From the NCBI RefSeq assembly GCF_020866965.1, contig NZ_JAJATX010000002.1, forward strand, positions 69,429 through 112,245: a stretch of 42,817 nucleotides of DNA, written 5' to 3'. Shown here in pieces: positions 34,251 through 42,817 of this stretch. This DNA is from Microvirga roseola. Its GTDB lineage: Bacteria; Pseudomonadota; Alphaproteobacteria; Rhizobiales; Beijerinckiaceae. The notes beneath the pieces are model-generated. The model was not told the DNA's origin, ran no database searches, and saw nothing but the letters and a program-made list of their open reading frames with translations. Position numbers and translations under genes: made by a program. Numbering within the stretch: position 1 is the first letter of the stretch; every line of letters begins with the position of its first letter.

Positions 34251-35000
34251 ATGAGTACATTCAGACGTTATCTTATTGCTTCGTCCCTTGCGCGCCTCGT
34301 CCGCAAGGAAAGAGGAGGCAATCGGGTCACCGAGGGACACTTCCCGAACCAGGCCGATCGCAGCTCCTATGTCATCGTCGAAGGTGAGAAGGGCAGCCTT
34401 GTCCTCGTCCATGCAGGACCCGACGGCCCCATCGAGGAGCGGACGGAGGTGCCACGCACCCATGCAGAGGCTCTGCTCGACGTCACGCCCGGCAAGGTCG
34501 ATTACCTTCTGACGCACCTGACCGTCGGCTCTCGCGACATTCACCTCCTGCGCTATGTCACGCCGGGGCCGCTCGATCTCATCACGGTCGAGTTCGAGAG
34601 TGAGGAGGAAGCCAGGGACTTCCGGCCCCTGTCCTGGTTCGGCCCGGATGTGACGGGCGAGCTTGCCTACCAGAGCCGCTCGATTGCCCTGGAGGGACTG
34701 CCGCAGCTCCCCGAAGTTCCGATCTCCAACGCCGCTCTCAACAGCCTGCTCGATACGCTGGAGAACCGCTACGGCGCTCCGCGCACATTCTCGCAACCTG
34801 CTTTGAGAAAACCTGCCGAGCCCGCAGCCGCCCCGCGCAATCCTGCGCCTCCGCAGGCGAGCGAGGCGCCGCCTCGGAGGCAGGCGCAGCGCCATGAGCC
34901 CGCACCGGCCGAGATCCCGGAGGACGACGCCGGCAGCATGAATATCGAGGACAACGTGATCCGCGAGCTCGCGCGCTCGCTCCGGCCGCAACGGCGATAA
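34251..35000 (+). CDS. Degenerate CYTH-domain protein with proline-rich tail
   Basis: 249 residues from the ATG at 34251 (AGAGAG 7 nt upstream; an ATG at 34230 is possible). The second half of a CYTH (adenylate cyclase/thiamine triphosphatase) domain is visible: TEVPRTHAEALL, then HLLRYVTPGPLDLITVEFES, EEEARDFRPLSWFGPDVTGE and LAYQSRSIAL. These follow the family's RxRY, EVEFxSxEEA, WFGxEVT and YxNxxLA positions. The N-terminal ExExK signature is replaced by SLARL-like sequence, so it is probably not catalytic. Residues 185-225 are Pro/Ala/Arg-rich and disordered. Binding of a phosphorylated ligand is possible (inference). Confidence 0.65.
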   Translation: MSTFRRYLIASSLARLVRKERGGNRVTEGHFPNQADRSSYVIVEGEKGSLVLVHAGPDGPIEERTEVPRTHAEALLDVTPGKVDYLLTHLTVGSRDIHLLRYVTPGPLDLITVEFESEEEARDFRPLSWFGPDVTGELAYQSRSIALEGLPQLPEVPISNAALNSLLDTLENRYGAPRTFSQPALRKPAEPAAAPRNPAPPQASEAPPRRQAQRHEPAPAEIPEDDAGSMNIEDNVIRELARSLRPQRR

Positions 35001-35052
35001 GGTTGAGAACCGCCCGCGCTTCAATGCGCGGGCCGTTCCCCGAGGCCCGATC

Positions 35053-35901
35053 TCAACTCGGCAGGGCGACGCAGGCGCCGCCCGACTTCCGGATCCGGCT
35101 ACAGAGCTGCTGCGCCTCCTGCCTCGTCCCGGCAGGCGCGCGTACACGGTAGAACGTTCTGGACCCGCGATAGCGCAGCCGCGTTCCGATGATCATCGGC
35201 GGAGCATCGCCCAGGATCGAGGAGTAGGTCTTGCGGGCACGCGCGAAACTGGCGAGGGCGCGCTGCTTCGAGAAGTTTCCGGCCAGCTGTACGCCCCAGG
35301 GGGCAAAGGGCGTCTCGCCCGGCAGGTCCAGCCCGCGTACGCGCAGGGCCGTCACGATCTGCAGGCAGGATTGGTCGCTCCTGTCTGCCTCTTCCGGATC
35401 CTGATCCTCGGACATGCCCTTCAGGTCGGCAGACCATTCCTCCACCGAGCGGCCGGTGATCGCGGCCACATAGTTCCTCGTTTCCGCAGGCAGTTCGCTG
35501 CGCCCCGCCAGCCATGACGTGACTCGGGCCGGGCCGCCGTTATAGGCAGCGGCCGCGAGGCCCAGATTGCCGAACCGGCCCGCAAGCTCCGAGAGAAACT
35601 CGGCGGCCTCCGGGATCGCCTGCTCGGGGTCGAAAGGATCGGTCAGGCCGCGTTCCTGCGCCGTGCCCGGCATGAACTGGGCGATGCCCTGAGCTCCGGC
35701 CGGGCTGATGGCCCTCGAGCGGAAGGAGCTTTCCCGCCAGATCAGCTTCGTCAGAAAGTCGTGAGGAATCTTCTGGGTCTGCGCCGATCTCTCGATGAGA
35801 CGGCAGAGCGCCTGCGCAACCGTCTCCGTCGAGGAGGCCTGCGCCGTCATGGCCGTTCCGTAAAAAGTGAGAAGAGTGCACAGCGCCAGAGGCAAGCGCA
35901 T
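35053..35901 (-). CDS. Lytic transglycosylase with C-terminal SPOR domain
   Basis: 282 residues with a signal peptide of about 22 residues. The SLT domain (about 28-140) has the catalytic Glu57 in KLIWRESSFRS, then SPAGAQGIAQFMPGTA and AAYNGGPARV, all canonical. The C-terminal 80 residues (PWGVQLAGNFSKQRALASFA to FYRVRAPAG and LCSRIRKSGGAC) have the SPOR pattern for binding denuded septal glycan. It cleaves peptidoglycan to 1,6-anhydro-muropeptides in the periplasm, the substrates of the AnmK/NagA route at the left of the window. Monocistronic. Confidence 0.92.
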   Translation of the reverse strand: MRLPLALCTLLTFYGTAMTAQASSTETVAQALCRLIERSAQTQKIPHDFLTKLIWRESSFRSRAISPAGAQGIAQFMPGTAQERGLTDPFDPEQAIPEAAEFLSELAGRFGNLGLAAAAYNGGPARVTSWLAGRSELPAETRNYVAAITGRSVEEWSADLKGMSEDQDPEEADRSDQSCLQIVTALRVRGLDLPGETPFAPWGVQLAGNFSKQRALASFARARKTYSSILGDAPPMIIGTRLRYRGSRTFYRVRAPAGTRQEAQQLCSRIRKSGGACVALPS

Positions 35902-35963
35902 GAATGACCTCGCTCGAAGTTTTCAGGTCGCGATACCGGGATCCTCCGACAGATAGGGCCGAG

Positions 35964-36431
35964 CTAGAGATAGGCGATCATTCGTCCGGCGAAGAGCGTG
36001 AAAATCCATGCAATCAGCGAAACGCCGGCATAAACCCGCGCCTCGGGAGGAAGAGCGCCGGCGCGCAACATCTTGCCGAAGCGGGCATGGAAGATCGCGA
36101 CATTGGCGAGGCCCAGGGCGATGAAGGCGAGCTTGGTATAGAAGGCAGGGTTGACGCCGAGCGCGCGCGCCTCGACCGCGAGCAGGATGATCCCTGTTGG
36201 AATCTGCAGGGCCAGTCCGCCTGCCGCGAGCGGGATGGCGTAGCGTCCGACCTGCCAGGCGTGCTTTCCATGCTCGGCCAGGACTTTGACGTCGAAGACC
36301 GCAATGCTCCCGACGACCAGGCTTGCCCCGAGCACGTGAAGCACGTTGGCGATCGTATAAAGCCATGCCGAGTGACGTCCGGCATGGCCGAGCCAGGACC
36401 CTTTGAGGACCGTCAGGAGGTCGAGATACAT
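35964..36431 (-). CDS. Four-helix membrane protein of unknown function (DUF6644-like)
   Basis: 155 residues with four strong hydrophobic segments. Conserved-looking His residues occur at the membrane edges (ANVLHVLGASLVVGSI, IFHARFGKML), a pattern seen in CopD-like or b-type haem proteins. It follows the periplasmic protein gene by 7 bp, so the two form an operon. I recall this pairing (DUF6152 with DUF6644) as common in proteobacteria, with function unknown. Redox or metal handling is inference. Confidence 0.75.
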   Translation of the reverse strand: MYLDLLTVLKGSWLGHAGRHSAWLYTIANVLHVLGASLVVGSIAVFDVKVLAEHGKHAWQVGRYAIPLAAGGLALQIPTGIILLAVEARALGVNPAFYTKLAFIALGLANVAIFHARFGKMLRAGALPPEARVYAGVSLIAWIFTLFAGRMIAYL

Positions 36432-36438
36432 CGGGAGG

Positions 36439-36792
36439 TCAGCGCAGCTCGAAGGTCCTGCCGCCGACCGTGATCCTCTCCGCCCGCAATTTCCCTTCGA
36501 CGCGGGTGGAAGGGTAGCCCTCGACTATCACGGTGGAGCCGGCCTTGATCATGTCTGGGTCAAGGCCCCGGGCGTTCATGCGGAAGGGCGGCGCCAGCAC
36601 GACGTCCCAGTTCCTGTTCTGGTGCGGAAGAACGATCAGGACATGCGGATTCTGCCATTCGGCTTTCTGCACCGGGCCCGAGATGGTCAGCTTTCGGGAG
36701 GCGTCGTAGCTTCCCCAGCCGTGATGAGCCCAGGCGATGCCGCCGGCAAGGAGGAAGGCGGGAAGACAGAGTGCAAACAGAGGACGGTTCAT
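36439..36792 (-). CDS. Periplasmic protein of unknown function (DUF6152-like)
   Basis: 117 residues from the ATG at 36792. The signal peptide ends GGIAWA and the mature protein begins HHGWGSYDASRKLTISGPVQ, with a His-His pair at the new N-terminus. EWQNPHVLIVLPH and KAGSTVIVEGYPSTRVEGKL follow, suggesting an OB-like small beta domain. The HHGW start with ANPH/QNPH is characteristic of the family. The two N-terminal His could bind a metal (inference). First gene of the pair with the membrane protein. Confidence 0.8.
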   Translation of the reverse strand: MNRPLFALCLPAFLLAGGIAWAHHGWGSYDASRKLTISGPVQKAEWQNPHVLIVLPHQNRNWDVVLAPPFRMNARGLDPDMIKAGSTVIVEGYPSTRVEGKLRAERITVGGRTFELR

Positions 36793-37004
36793 GGCTTGAC
36801 GCTCTGCAATATCGGAACGGAGGCCTTGTGGTCCAGACTTGCGCTGTCGCCGCAAGCGGTCAAGGGCTTGCGCGGCGGTGAGGAAGCAGTTCGCGCCCCC
36901 TACCGAGGGAAAAGGGTGCGATCCAACGAGAATGTGAATATAGTGCTGCCGCTGCACGGCTCTGCCGCGCGTCATCCCATCCTTCCAGGAACTCGATTGC
37001 CGCC

Positions 37005-37304
37005 ATGTCCTCGATCTTCAAAAGCCTCTGGAGCCGCCTCACGAATTCTGGCGAGGCACGGGTTGCGGCGGAGCCTGCAGCCGAAGCGGTAGAGTACAAG
37101 GGCTTCCGCATTCGCCCCGCTCCCTATCCTTCAAGAGGGCAGTATCAGACCGCGGGCGTGATCGAGAAGGATTTCGAGGGCAGCGTGAAGGAGCATCGCT
37201 TCGTTCGCGCCGAGACCCACGCCAGCAAGGACGCCGCCGCCGCATTTGCCGTTGCGAAGGGCAGGCAGATCATCGACGAGCAAGGCGACCGCATGTTCGG
37301 CTGA
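37005..37304 (+). CDS. HlyU family protein
   Basis: 99 residues. The core EYKGFRIRPAPYPSRGQYQT and GVIEKDFEGSVKEHRFVRAE, ending DEQGDRMFG, matches the alphaproteobacterial HlyU family. It is named after the Vibrio hemolysin activator but unrelated to classical winged-helix HlyU. A basic, polar N-terminus of 30 residues precedes the core. Cytoplasmic; no membrane segment. Monocistronic, with catalase 200 bp downstream. The regulator label is by family name only. Confidence 0.88.
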   Translation: MSSIFKSLWSRLTNSGEARVAAEPAAEAVEYKGFRIRPAPYPSRGQYQTAGVIEKDFEGSVKEHRFVRAETHASKDAAAAFAVAKGRQIIDEQGDRMFG

Positions 37305-37504
37305 AACATGGTGTCAGCGAAAGGCCGTCATTTGCCTGCCTCTGGACGCATACCTGCGCATTCCTGTAGGGCCTATTTCCTTTTTCTGCGCCTGCATCAG
37401 GTATCCCCTTTCGCCGCATCCGCCTGACCTCGCGAAACCATTGTCCGCACCGGATGTTGGCTTCGAACCATCAGGCTCAAGGCTGCAAGCTCGAGGAGAT
37501 AGCC

Positions 37505-39241
37505 ATGGACAAGAAATCCGAGAAATCCCGCTCCGGCGCGACCTCTTCGGGAGGATCATCGGAGCAGGTTCTGACGAACCGCCAGGGCCACCGGATCACC
37601 AACAACCAGTCGCAGCGCACCGTCGGCAGTCGCGGCCCGGCTACGCTTGAGAACTATCAGTTCCTCGAGAAGATCACGCATTTCGACCGCGAGCGGATCC
37701 CCGAGCGCGTCGTCCATGCCCGCGGCTTCGTCTGCTATGGCGAGTTCGAGGCGACCGGCAAGATCGGCGACGAGCCGGCTTCGAAATACACCCGCGCCAA
37801 GCTGTTTCAGGATGCCGGCAAGAAGACGCCGCTCGCCATCCGATTCTCCACCGTCATCGGCGGACGCGATTCCTCCGAGGTCGCCCGCGACCCGCGCGGT
37901 TTCGCGGTGAAGTTCTACACGGAAGACGGCAACTGGGACCTCGTCGGCAACAATCTGGCAGTCTTCTTCATCCGCGACGCCATCAAGTTCCCGGATGTGA
38001 TCCACTCCCTCAAGCCCGACCCGGTCACCTTTCGCCAGGAGCCGAACCGGATCTTCGACTTCATGAGCCAGACGCCCGAATCCATGCACATGCTGACGCA
38101 CCTGTTCAGCCCGCGCGGCATTCCCGCGAGCTACCGGCACATGGAAGGCTTCGGCGTCAACACCTACAAGATGGTCAATGCCCAGGGCGATACGGTGCTG
38201 GTCAAGTACCACTTCCATCCCCGATGCGGCATTGCGAGCCTGACCGCCGATGAAGCTGGAAAGGTGCAGGGGCAGGATCTCGGAACCGCGTCGAAGGACC
38301 TCTATGAGGCCATCGAGCGTGGCGAGCATCCGCAATGGGACATGTACGTCCAGATCATGGAGGATCACGACCATCCCGAGCTCGACTGGGACCCGCTCGA
38401 CGATACCAAGATCTGGCCGGAGAAGGATTTCCCTCTGCGGCATGCGGGCGTGATGACGCTGAACCGAAACGTTCAGGACCACTTCAATGAGAACGAGCAG
38501 ATCGCCATGGGCACCGGCGTTCTCGTGGACGGGCTCGACTTCTCCGACGACAAGATGCTGGTGGGCCGAACCTTCTCCTATTCCGATACCCAGCGCTACC
38601 GGGTCGGTACGAACTACCTGCAGCTGCCGGTGAACCAGGCCAAGAACGCCAAGGTCGCCACCAACCTGAACGGCGGGCAGATGTCCTTCGGCCGCGATGT
38701 GGCCCCGGGCCAGAACCCGCATGTGAATTACGAGCCGTCCATTCACAACGGACTGCACGAGGCTCCACGGGAGGAGCCGAACAATCCGCCCGAGGTCCAG
38801 GGCAGGCTGACCCGTAGCTTCATTGACCGCCGCAACGACTATGTCCAGGCACGCGGCCGCTACTGCACGATGATGGATTGGGAGCGTGACGATCTGGTCC
38901 ACAACATGGGCACGCTGCTCGGCCAGTGCGAGCGCGATGTGCAGGAGCGTATGGTGTGGCATCTCCTGCTCGTCCATGACGATTACGGCAACCGGGTGGG
39001 CGAGATGATCGGCATCACCGCCGATGATGTGCGCAAACTGGAGCCGCTTCCGAAGCAGGTGCTGACCGACGTGGACAAGCGCCGCCTCCAGAACCTCGGC
39101 AAGAACGGCGATACGATCGACTCGACCGTCTGGGGTCAGTGGACCAGTTCGGTGAAGAACTACAAGGCCTCGGCCGAGGAGGTCCTGGGCGGCATGCGCG
39201 GTGTTCCGACGCAGCCCGCCATGGGAGAGGCCGCCGAATAG
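37505..39241 (+). CDS. Monofunctional haem catalase (clade without flavodoxin domain)
   Basis: 578 residues from the ATG at 37505 (GAGGAGATAG upstream). Catalytic His71 lies in [15 protein letters not shown], the distal-side Asn in NWDLVGNN, and the proximal haem Tyr in [14 protein letters not shown]. The C-terminal tail after the core is longer than in most small-subunit catalases (about 480-510), yet has no flavodoxin-like domain. The Gly/Ser/Lys-rich N-terminus resembles that of stress catalases. It removes H2O2 in the cytoplasm. The 200 bp upstream show no OxyR or EcfG-like site that I can support. Confidence 0.95.
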   Translation: MDKKSEKSRSGATSSGGSSEQVLTNRQGHRITNNQSQRTVGSRGPATLENYQFLEKITHFDRERIPERVVHARGFVCYGEFEATGKIGDEPASKYTRAKLFQDAGKKTPLAIRFSTVIGGRDSSEVARDPRGFAVKFYTEDGNWDLVGNNLAVFFIRDAIKFPDVIHSLKPDPVTFRQEPNRIFDFMSQTPESMHMLTHLFSPRGIPASYRHMEGFGVNTYKMVNAQGDTVLVKYHFHPRCGIASLTADEAGKVQGQDLGTASKDLYEAIERGEHPQWDMYVQIMEDHDHPELDWDPLDDTKIWPEKDFPLRHAGVMTLNRNVQDHFNENEQIAMGTGVLVDGLDFSDDKMLVGRTFSYSDTQRYRVGTNYLQLPVNQAKNAKVATNLNGGQMSFGRDVAPGQNPHVNYEPSIHNGLHEAPREEPNNPPEVQGRLTRSFIDRRNDYVQARGRYCTMMDWERDDLVHNMGTLLGQCERDVQERMVWHLLLVHDDYGNRVGEMIGITADDVRKLEPLPKQVLTDVDKRRLQNLGKNGDTIDSTVWGQWTSSVKNYKASAEEVLGGMRGVPTQPAMGEAAE

Positions 39242-39293
39242 CCTCCAGCGGCATCACGAATCACCGAAAAGCAGGCCACAGGGCCCGCTTTTC

Positions 39294-40157
39294 TCATGGA
39301 GGACTCACTTTCTTTTTCCTCCGGCTGCCCCGGCTCTCCGCATAGGCCTTCGTGAACTCTGCCCCGAACAGGAGGATCAGGGCAGAATAGTAGATCCAGA
39401 GCAGGATCGTGATGATCGATGCCGCGGCTCCATAGCTCGATGCGACATTGCTCTGGCCGAGATAGTAGCCGATCAGCACCTTGCCGATGGTGAAGAGAAC
39501 GCCCGTGACCAGAGCGCCCGTGATGACATCGCTCCATGTAAGCCAGACGGCCGGGAGAAGCTTGAAGATCATAGCGAAGAGGAGAACGGAGATCGAGAAC
39601 GAGACCAGTCTGTTGATCGTCTGCAGCACCACGGCTGTGTCGGCAAACCCGGCTTCGAGATAGTTGCTGATGGCCGATAGCCCTGCATCGAAGACGAGGG
39701 AGACGAGGAGCAGGAAGCCGATGCCCAGAACGAGCGTCAGGCTTCTAAGCCTTGTGCGCAGGAAGTCTACGATGCCATAACTTGCAGGCGCCTTCACCTT
39801 CCAGATGATGTTCAGGTCGTCCTGCAACTCGACAATGGCTCCGGTCGCCAGGAGAAGGAAGGTCACGATGCCGACCGTCGTGCCGACGATGCCCGATCCG
39901 ACATTCCTGGCGCTGGCGATCATCGCCTCGAGAGCCGTAGCGCCCCTCTCGCCCAGCAGGCCGCCGAGTTCGGAAACGATGGCGCCCTGGGCCGCTTCCT
40001 GCCCGAAGGCGAGGCCGGCAACGGCGATGGCGACGAGCAATATGGGAGCGAGAGAGAAGACGGTGAAGAACGCAATGGCCGCGCCTAGGCTCATGGCGCG
40101 GTCGCTCCACCACCCGGCGAAGGCAGTCCGGAAGAGCTGAGATGTTTCTGAGAGCAT
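39294..40157 (-). CDS. YihY/BrkB family inner-membrane protein
   Basis: 287 residues from the ATG at 40157; an in-frame TTG at 40256 would add a non-hydrophobic 33 residues overlapping the putative promoter. About six membrane segments. Family motifs: SLGAAIAFFTVFSLAPILL near residue 22, then IWKVKAPASYGIVDFLRTRL, and SYGAAASIITILLWIYYSAL with LFGAEFTKAY near the end. The tail is basic. Once called ribonuclease BN in error; function is unsettled. An EcfG-like promoter is 67 bp upstream. It is convergent with catalase. Confidence 0.9.
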   Translation of the reverse strand: MLSETSQLFRTAFAGWWSDRAMSLGAAIAFFTVFSLAPILLVAIAVAGLAFGQEAAQGAIVSELGGLLGERGATALEAMIASARNVGSGIVGTTVGIVTFLLLATGAIVELQDDLNIIWKVKAPASYGIVDFLRTRLRSLTLVLGIGFLLLVSLVFDAGLSAISNYLEAGFADTAVVLQTINRLVSFSISVLLFAMIFKLLPAVWLTWSDVITGALVTGVLFTIGKVLIGYYLGQSNVASSYGAAASIITILLWIYYSALILLFGAEFTKAYAESRGSRRKKKVSPP

Positions 40158-40223
40158 GTGTGGAACGGTTCTCAAGCTCGATCCGCCTCGTGCGTTTGGT
40201 GTGATGCAGTGACTTGGCTGTAG

Positions 40224-40249
40224 AACCGGTCGCCTGTTCCTCTTGTTCC
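40224..40249 (-). promoter_or_regulatory. EcfG-like promoter of the YihY/BrkB gene
   Basis: Minus strand GGAAC (40249-40245), 17-bp spacer, GGTT (40227-40224). It lies in the 316-bp divergent gap to the AAA ATPase gene. On the plus strand of this gap I find no matching promoter for the ATPase gene. Confidence 0.45.
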
Positions 40250-40473
40250 GTGGCAATCATCCGGCTGGATGGGAGCAGGCGCAACGCCGGCCGGCCCAGC
40301 TTGTGACTTGGCCGCAACAAAGAGGAGAGCGCAGCGTTTGTCCTCATGCTCCGGGCCGCGCGCGGTCCTGAACTTATTCTGTAAAGCTTCAGCCGGCAGA
40401 GTTTCGGAATCCCGAGGGCGTCCCCTCCTGTTCCTGCAGCTCGGGCCGGCAATGCAATCATGGAGGACAGACC

Positions 40474-42750
40474 GTGGCCGAGGACGGACAGGTTGTACGC
40501 TTGCAGGTGGCGAATTCTCGCCCGGGAGATTCAGGGCACGGCATTGCCCGCGTCAGTCAGAAGACGCTTTCTGAGCTCGGGATCCAGGAAGGCCAAGCTA
40601 TCGAGATCATCGGCAAGCGGCACACCACGGCCCTGGCGATTGCACCGTACCCCGAGGACGAAGGCCTCAACATCATCCGTCTCGACGGCTTGCAGCGCGT
40701 CAATGCGGGCGTCGGCAGCAGCGATTATGTCGAGGTGAAGAAGGCCGAGCTCCGTCCGGCTACCCGCGTGGTGCTTGCTCCTGCCCAGAAGAACCTGCGC
40801 CTGCAGGGGTCTGGCGATGCCCTGAAGCGGACGTTCTACCGCCGCCCTCTCATGGCGGGAGACGTCATATCGACCTCCGTTCATTCCCCGAACAGCATCG
40901 ACCCGCGGCTTCCCGACGAGATCCGCGGTCTCCTGAACATTCCGGCCTATGGCCTGCAGGAGATCCGTCTCGTGGTGGTCTCGACGCAGCCTCGCGGCAT
41001 CGTGCAGGTGACCGGCGACACGGAAGTGGAGCTGCGCCCGCAATTCGAGGAGCCGAAGGAGGCCCGCCGGGCGGATGTGACCTATGACGACATCGGCGGC
41101 CTCGGCAACACGGTCGATCAGGTGCGCGAAATGGTGGAGCTGCCTCTGCGCCATCCCGAGCTCTTCCAGCGTCTCGGCATCGACCCACCGAAAGGCGTCC
41201 TCCTCTATGGCCCGCCCGGTACCGGCAAGACACTGCTTGCGCGCGCCGTCGCCAACGAGACCGAGGCCCGCTTCTTCCATATTGCGGGTCCGGAGATCAT
41301 GGGACGTCACTACGGCGAATCCGAGCAGCGGCTCCGGCAGGTCTTCCAGGAGGCGCAGCAGGAAGCTCCCTCCATCATCTTCATCGACGAGATCGACAGT
41401 ATCGCGCCCAAGCGCGAAGAGGTGACGGGCGAGGTCGAGCGGCGCATCGTGGCGCAGCTTCTGACCCTGATGGACGGGCTGGAGCCGCGCCAGAACATCG
41501 TGGTGATCGGCGCAACGAACCGGCGCGAGGCCATCGACGAGGCTCTGCGCAGGCCCGGCCGCTTCGACCGCGAGATCGTGATCGGCGTTCCGGACGAGAC
41601 GGGACGGCGGGAAGTTCTGGCCATCCACACGCGCGGCATGCCGTGCAGCGAGGATGTGGATCTCGATGAGATTGCGCGCACCACCTATGGATTCGTCGGA
41701 GCCGATCTCTCGGCGCTGGCGCGCGAGGCCGCCATGGATTCGCTGCGCCGCATTCTGCCGAAGGTCAACCTAAAGGACGGGATTCCCGGGGAAGTGCTGG
41801 AGAACCTGCGGGTCTCGCGGGCGGATTTCATGAACGCCATGAAGCGCGTCCAGCCCTCGGCCCTGCGCGAGATCATGATCCAGGTGCCGAACGTGACCTG
41901 GGATGATATCGGCGGCGTCGAAGAGGCGCGCACCCGGCTGCGCGAAGGAGTCGAGCTTCCCCTCAAGAGCCCGCAATCCTTCCAGCGTCTCGGCATCCGC
42001 CCGGCCAAGGGGTTCCTGCTCTTCGGCCCGCCCGGCACCGGCAAGACGCTGCTCGCAAAGGCCGTCGCCCGCGAGGCGCAGGCGAACTTCGTCGCGACCA
42101 AGTCGTCGGACCTGCTCTCGAAGTGGTACGGCGAGTCGGAGCAGCAGGTCTCGCGTCTCTTCTCCCGGGCGCGGCAGGTGGCGCCGACGGTGATCTTCAT
42201 CGACGAGATCGACTCCCTCGCCCCCGTTCGCGGCGGCGGACTCGGCGAGCCGGCCGTGACGGAGCGCGTCGTCAATACGATCCTGGCCGAAATGGACGGG
42301 CTGGAGGAACTTCAGGGCGTCGTCGTGATGGCCGCCACCAACCGGCCCAACCTCGTCGATCCGGCTCTCCTGCGACCAGGACGTTTCGATGAGCTGATCT
42401 ACGTGGCGGTTCCCGACGCCAAGGGCCGGAGGCACATCCTAGGCATTCACACCAAGGGCATGCCCCGCGCCGATGACGTGAACCTCGATACGCTAGCCGA
42501 GCGGACCAACCGCTTCACCGGAGCGGATCTCGAGGATCTGACTCGCCGCGCCGGTCTCCTCGCCTTGCGGGAATCCCTTGAGACCGATAGGGTGACGATG
42601 GCCCATTTCGAGAAAGCCTTGCGGGAGACGCGGCCTTCCGTGACGCCGGAGATGGAGCGGGAATACGAGGACATGGTCCGCACCCTGAAGCAGGAGGGGC
42701 CGCAGCGCACGTCCATCGGGTTCCTACCTGTGCGCCAGGCGGCGGAGTAG
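40474..42750 (+). CDS. CDC48/VAT-type double AAA ATPase
   Basis: 758 residues starting at GTG (GGAGG 7 nt upstream). An N-terminal double-psi-barrel region (QVANSRPGDSGHGIARVSQ) of about 190 residues precedes two AAA domains. D1 has Walker A GPPGTGKT at 246-253 and Walker B IIFIDEID near 301; D2 has the same at 518-525 and IDEIDS. Pore loops are HYGES in D1 and KWYGES in D2, so both carry an aromatic residue as in archaeal VAT. It is a hexameric protein unfoldase. No proteasome gene is present. Present in scattered bacteria, including Bradyrhizobium and Methylobacterium relatives (from memory). Confidence 0.95.
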   Translation: MAEDGQVVRLQVANSRPGDSGHGIARVSQKTLSELGIQEGQAIEIIGKRHTTALAIAPYPEDEGLNIIRLDGLQRVNAGVGSSDYVEVKKAELRPATRVVLAPAQKNLRLQGSGDALKRTFYRRPLMAGDVISTSVHSPNSIDPRLPDEIRGLLNIPAYGLQEIRLVVVSTQPRGIVQVTGDTEVELRPQFEEPKEARRADVTYDDIGGLGNTVDQVREMVELPLRHPELFQRLGIDPPKGVLLYGPPGTGKTLLARAVANETEARFFHIAGPEIMGRHYGESEQRLRQVFQEAQQEAPSIIFIDEIDSIAPKREEVTGEVERRIVAQLLTLMDGLEPRQNIVVIGATNRREAIDEALRRPGRFDREIVIGVPDETGRREVLAIHTRGMPCSEDVDLDEIARTTYGFVGADLSALAREAAMDSLRRILPKVNLKDGIPGEVLENLRVSRADFMNAMKRVQPSALREIMIQVPNVTWDDIGGVEEARTRLREGVELPLKSPQSFQRLGIRPAKGFLLFGPPGTGKTLLAKAVAREAQANFVATKSSDLLSKWYGESEQQVSRLFSRARQVAPTVIFIDEIDSLAPVRGGGLGEPAVTERVVNTILAEMDGLEELQGVVVMAATNRPNLVDPALLRPGRFDELIYVAVPDAKGRRHILGIHTKGMPRADDVNLDTLAERTNRFTGADLEDLTRRAGLLALRESLETDRVTMAHFEKALRETRPSVTPEMEREYEDMVRTLKQEGPQRTSIGFLPVRQAAE

Positions 42751-42760
42751 GTATCGAGGC

Positions 42761-42804
42761 AGTGTGGAAGCCTCGGGCACCCGAGGCTTCCACACTCGTC
42801 TTTT
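42761..42804 (+). terminator. Strong intrinsic terminator after the AAA ATPase gene
   Basis: Perfect 17-bp inverted repeat (42761-42777 and 42780-42796) with a 2-nt spacer, followed by CGTCTTTT. It sits 10 bp after the stop. Confidence 0.88.
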
Positions 42805-42817
42805 GGCTGCGGTTGCA

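Noticed and set aside
34110..35147. 345-codon minus-strand frame
   Set aside because: Antisense to the CYTH-like gene, Arg/Leu-rich, no motifs.
36816..36845. GGAAC motif upstream of the HlyU gene
   Set aside because: No CGTT-like -10 at 16-17 bp, and about 190 bp from the start.

Overview
The window is high-GC DNA with bacterial gene packing. It looks like the chromosome of an alphaproteobacterium of the order Hyphomicrobiales (Rhizobiales), and I lean toward the Microvirga/Methylobacterium/Bosea side. That placement is inference from gene content (HlyU-type small protein, lower Weimberg-type enzymes, SLT-SPOR protein), a dispersed palindromic repeat of the type common in this order, FixK/FNR-type boxes and EcfG-like (general stress) promoter elements. 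I recognise no 16S, tRNA or CRISPR array.

Region 1-8250 is an amino-sugar / peptidoglycan-salvage locus. A partial anmK (minus) diverges from an operon of a family-5 solute-binding protein, two Dpp-type permeases and a GNAT acetyltransferase (plus). Facing it is a tight four-gene minus-strand operon: GlcNAc kinase, GntR regulator, SIS-domain deaminase (NagB-II type) and NagA. No ATPase of the transporter is present. Related-looking inverted repeats precede both transcription units, suggesting one regulon under the GntR protein.

Region 8480-11965 is thiBPQ (thiamine / TPP uptake), minus strand, with a clear promoter and a TPP riboswitch. It is followed by a SolA/MTOX-type amine oxidase (plus). 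Region 13216-13883 has no credible gene. It holds two palindromic repeats, a strong sigma70 promoter, stem-loops and a boxA-like sequence, and it looks like an orphan rRNA-operon leader without its rRNA genes. Then come tex (minus), a YegD-like Hsp70 (plus), ppc (plus) and a 53-residue protein with an EcfG-like promoter.

Region 21084-24219 holds a DapA-like aldolase/dehydratase with a divergent SDR lacking its catalytic Tyr/Lys, convergent with chrA. Region 24448-29194 looks like a low-oxygen/stress group: beta-CASP metallo-hydrolase, a conserved small protein plus a cytochrome c behind a consensus FixK/FNR box, a dodecin pseudogene, a universal stress protein with its own FixK-like box, a LOG-family protein and a Pro-rich small protein. 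Region 29521-32189 is a two-gene catabolic operon: FAH-family 2-keto-3-deoxy-sugar-acid dehydratase and alpha-ketoglutarate semialdehyde dehydrogenase.

Region 32236-37304 is mostly small or envelope genes: two hypotheticals, a LysM protein, a secreted protein, a degenerate CYTH-domain protein, an SLT-SPOR lytic transglycosylase, a membrane/periplasmic pair of unknown function, and an HlyU-family protein. The window ends with a catalase, a YihY/BrkB membrane protein and a two-domain CDC48/VAT-like AAA ATPase closed by a strong terminator.
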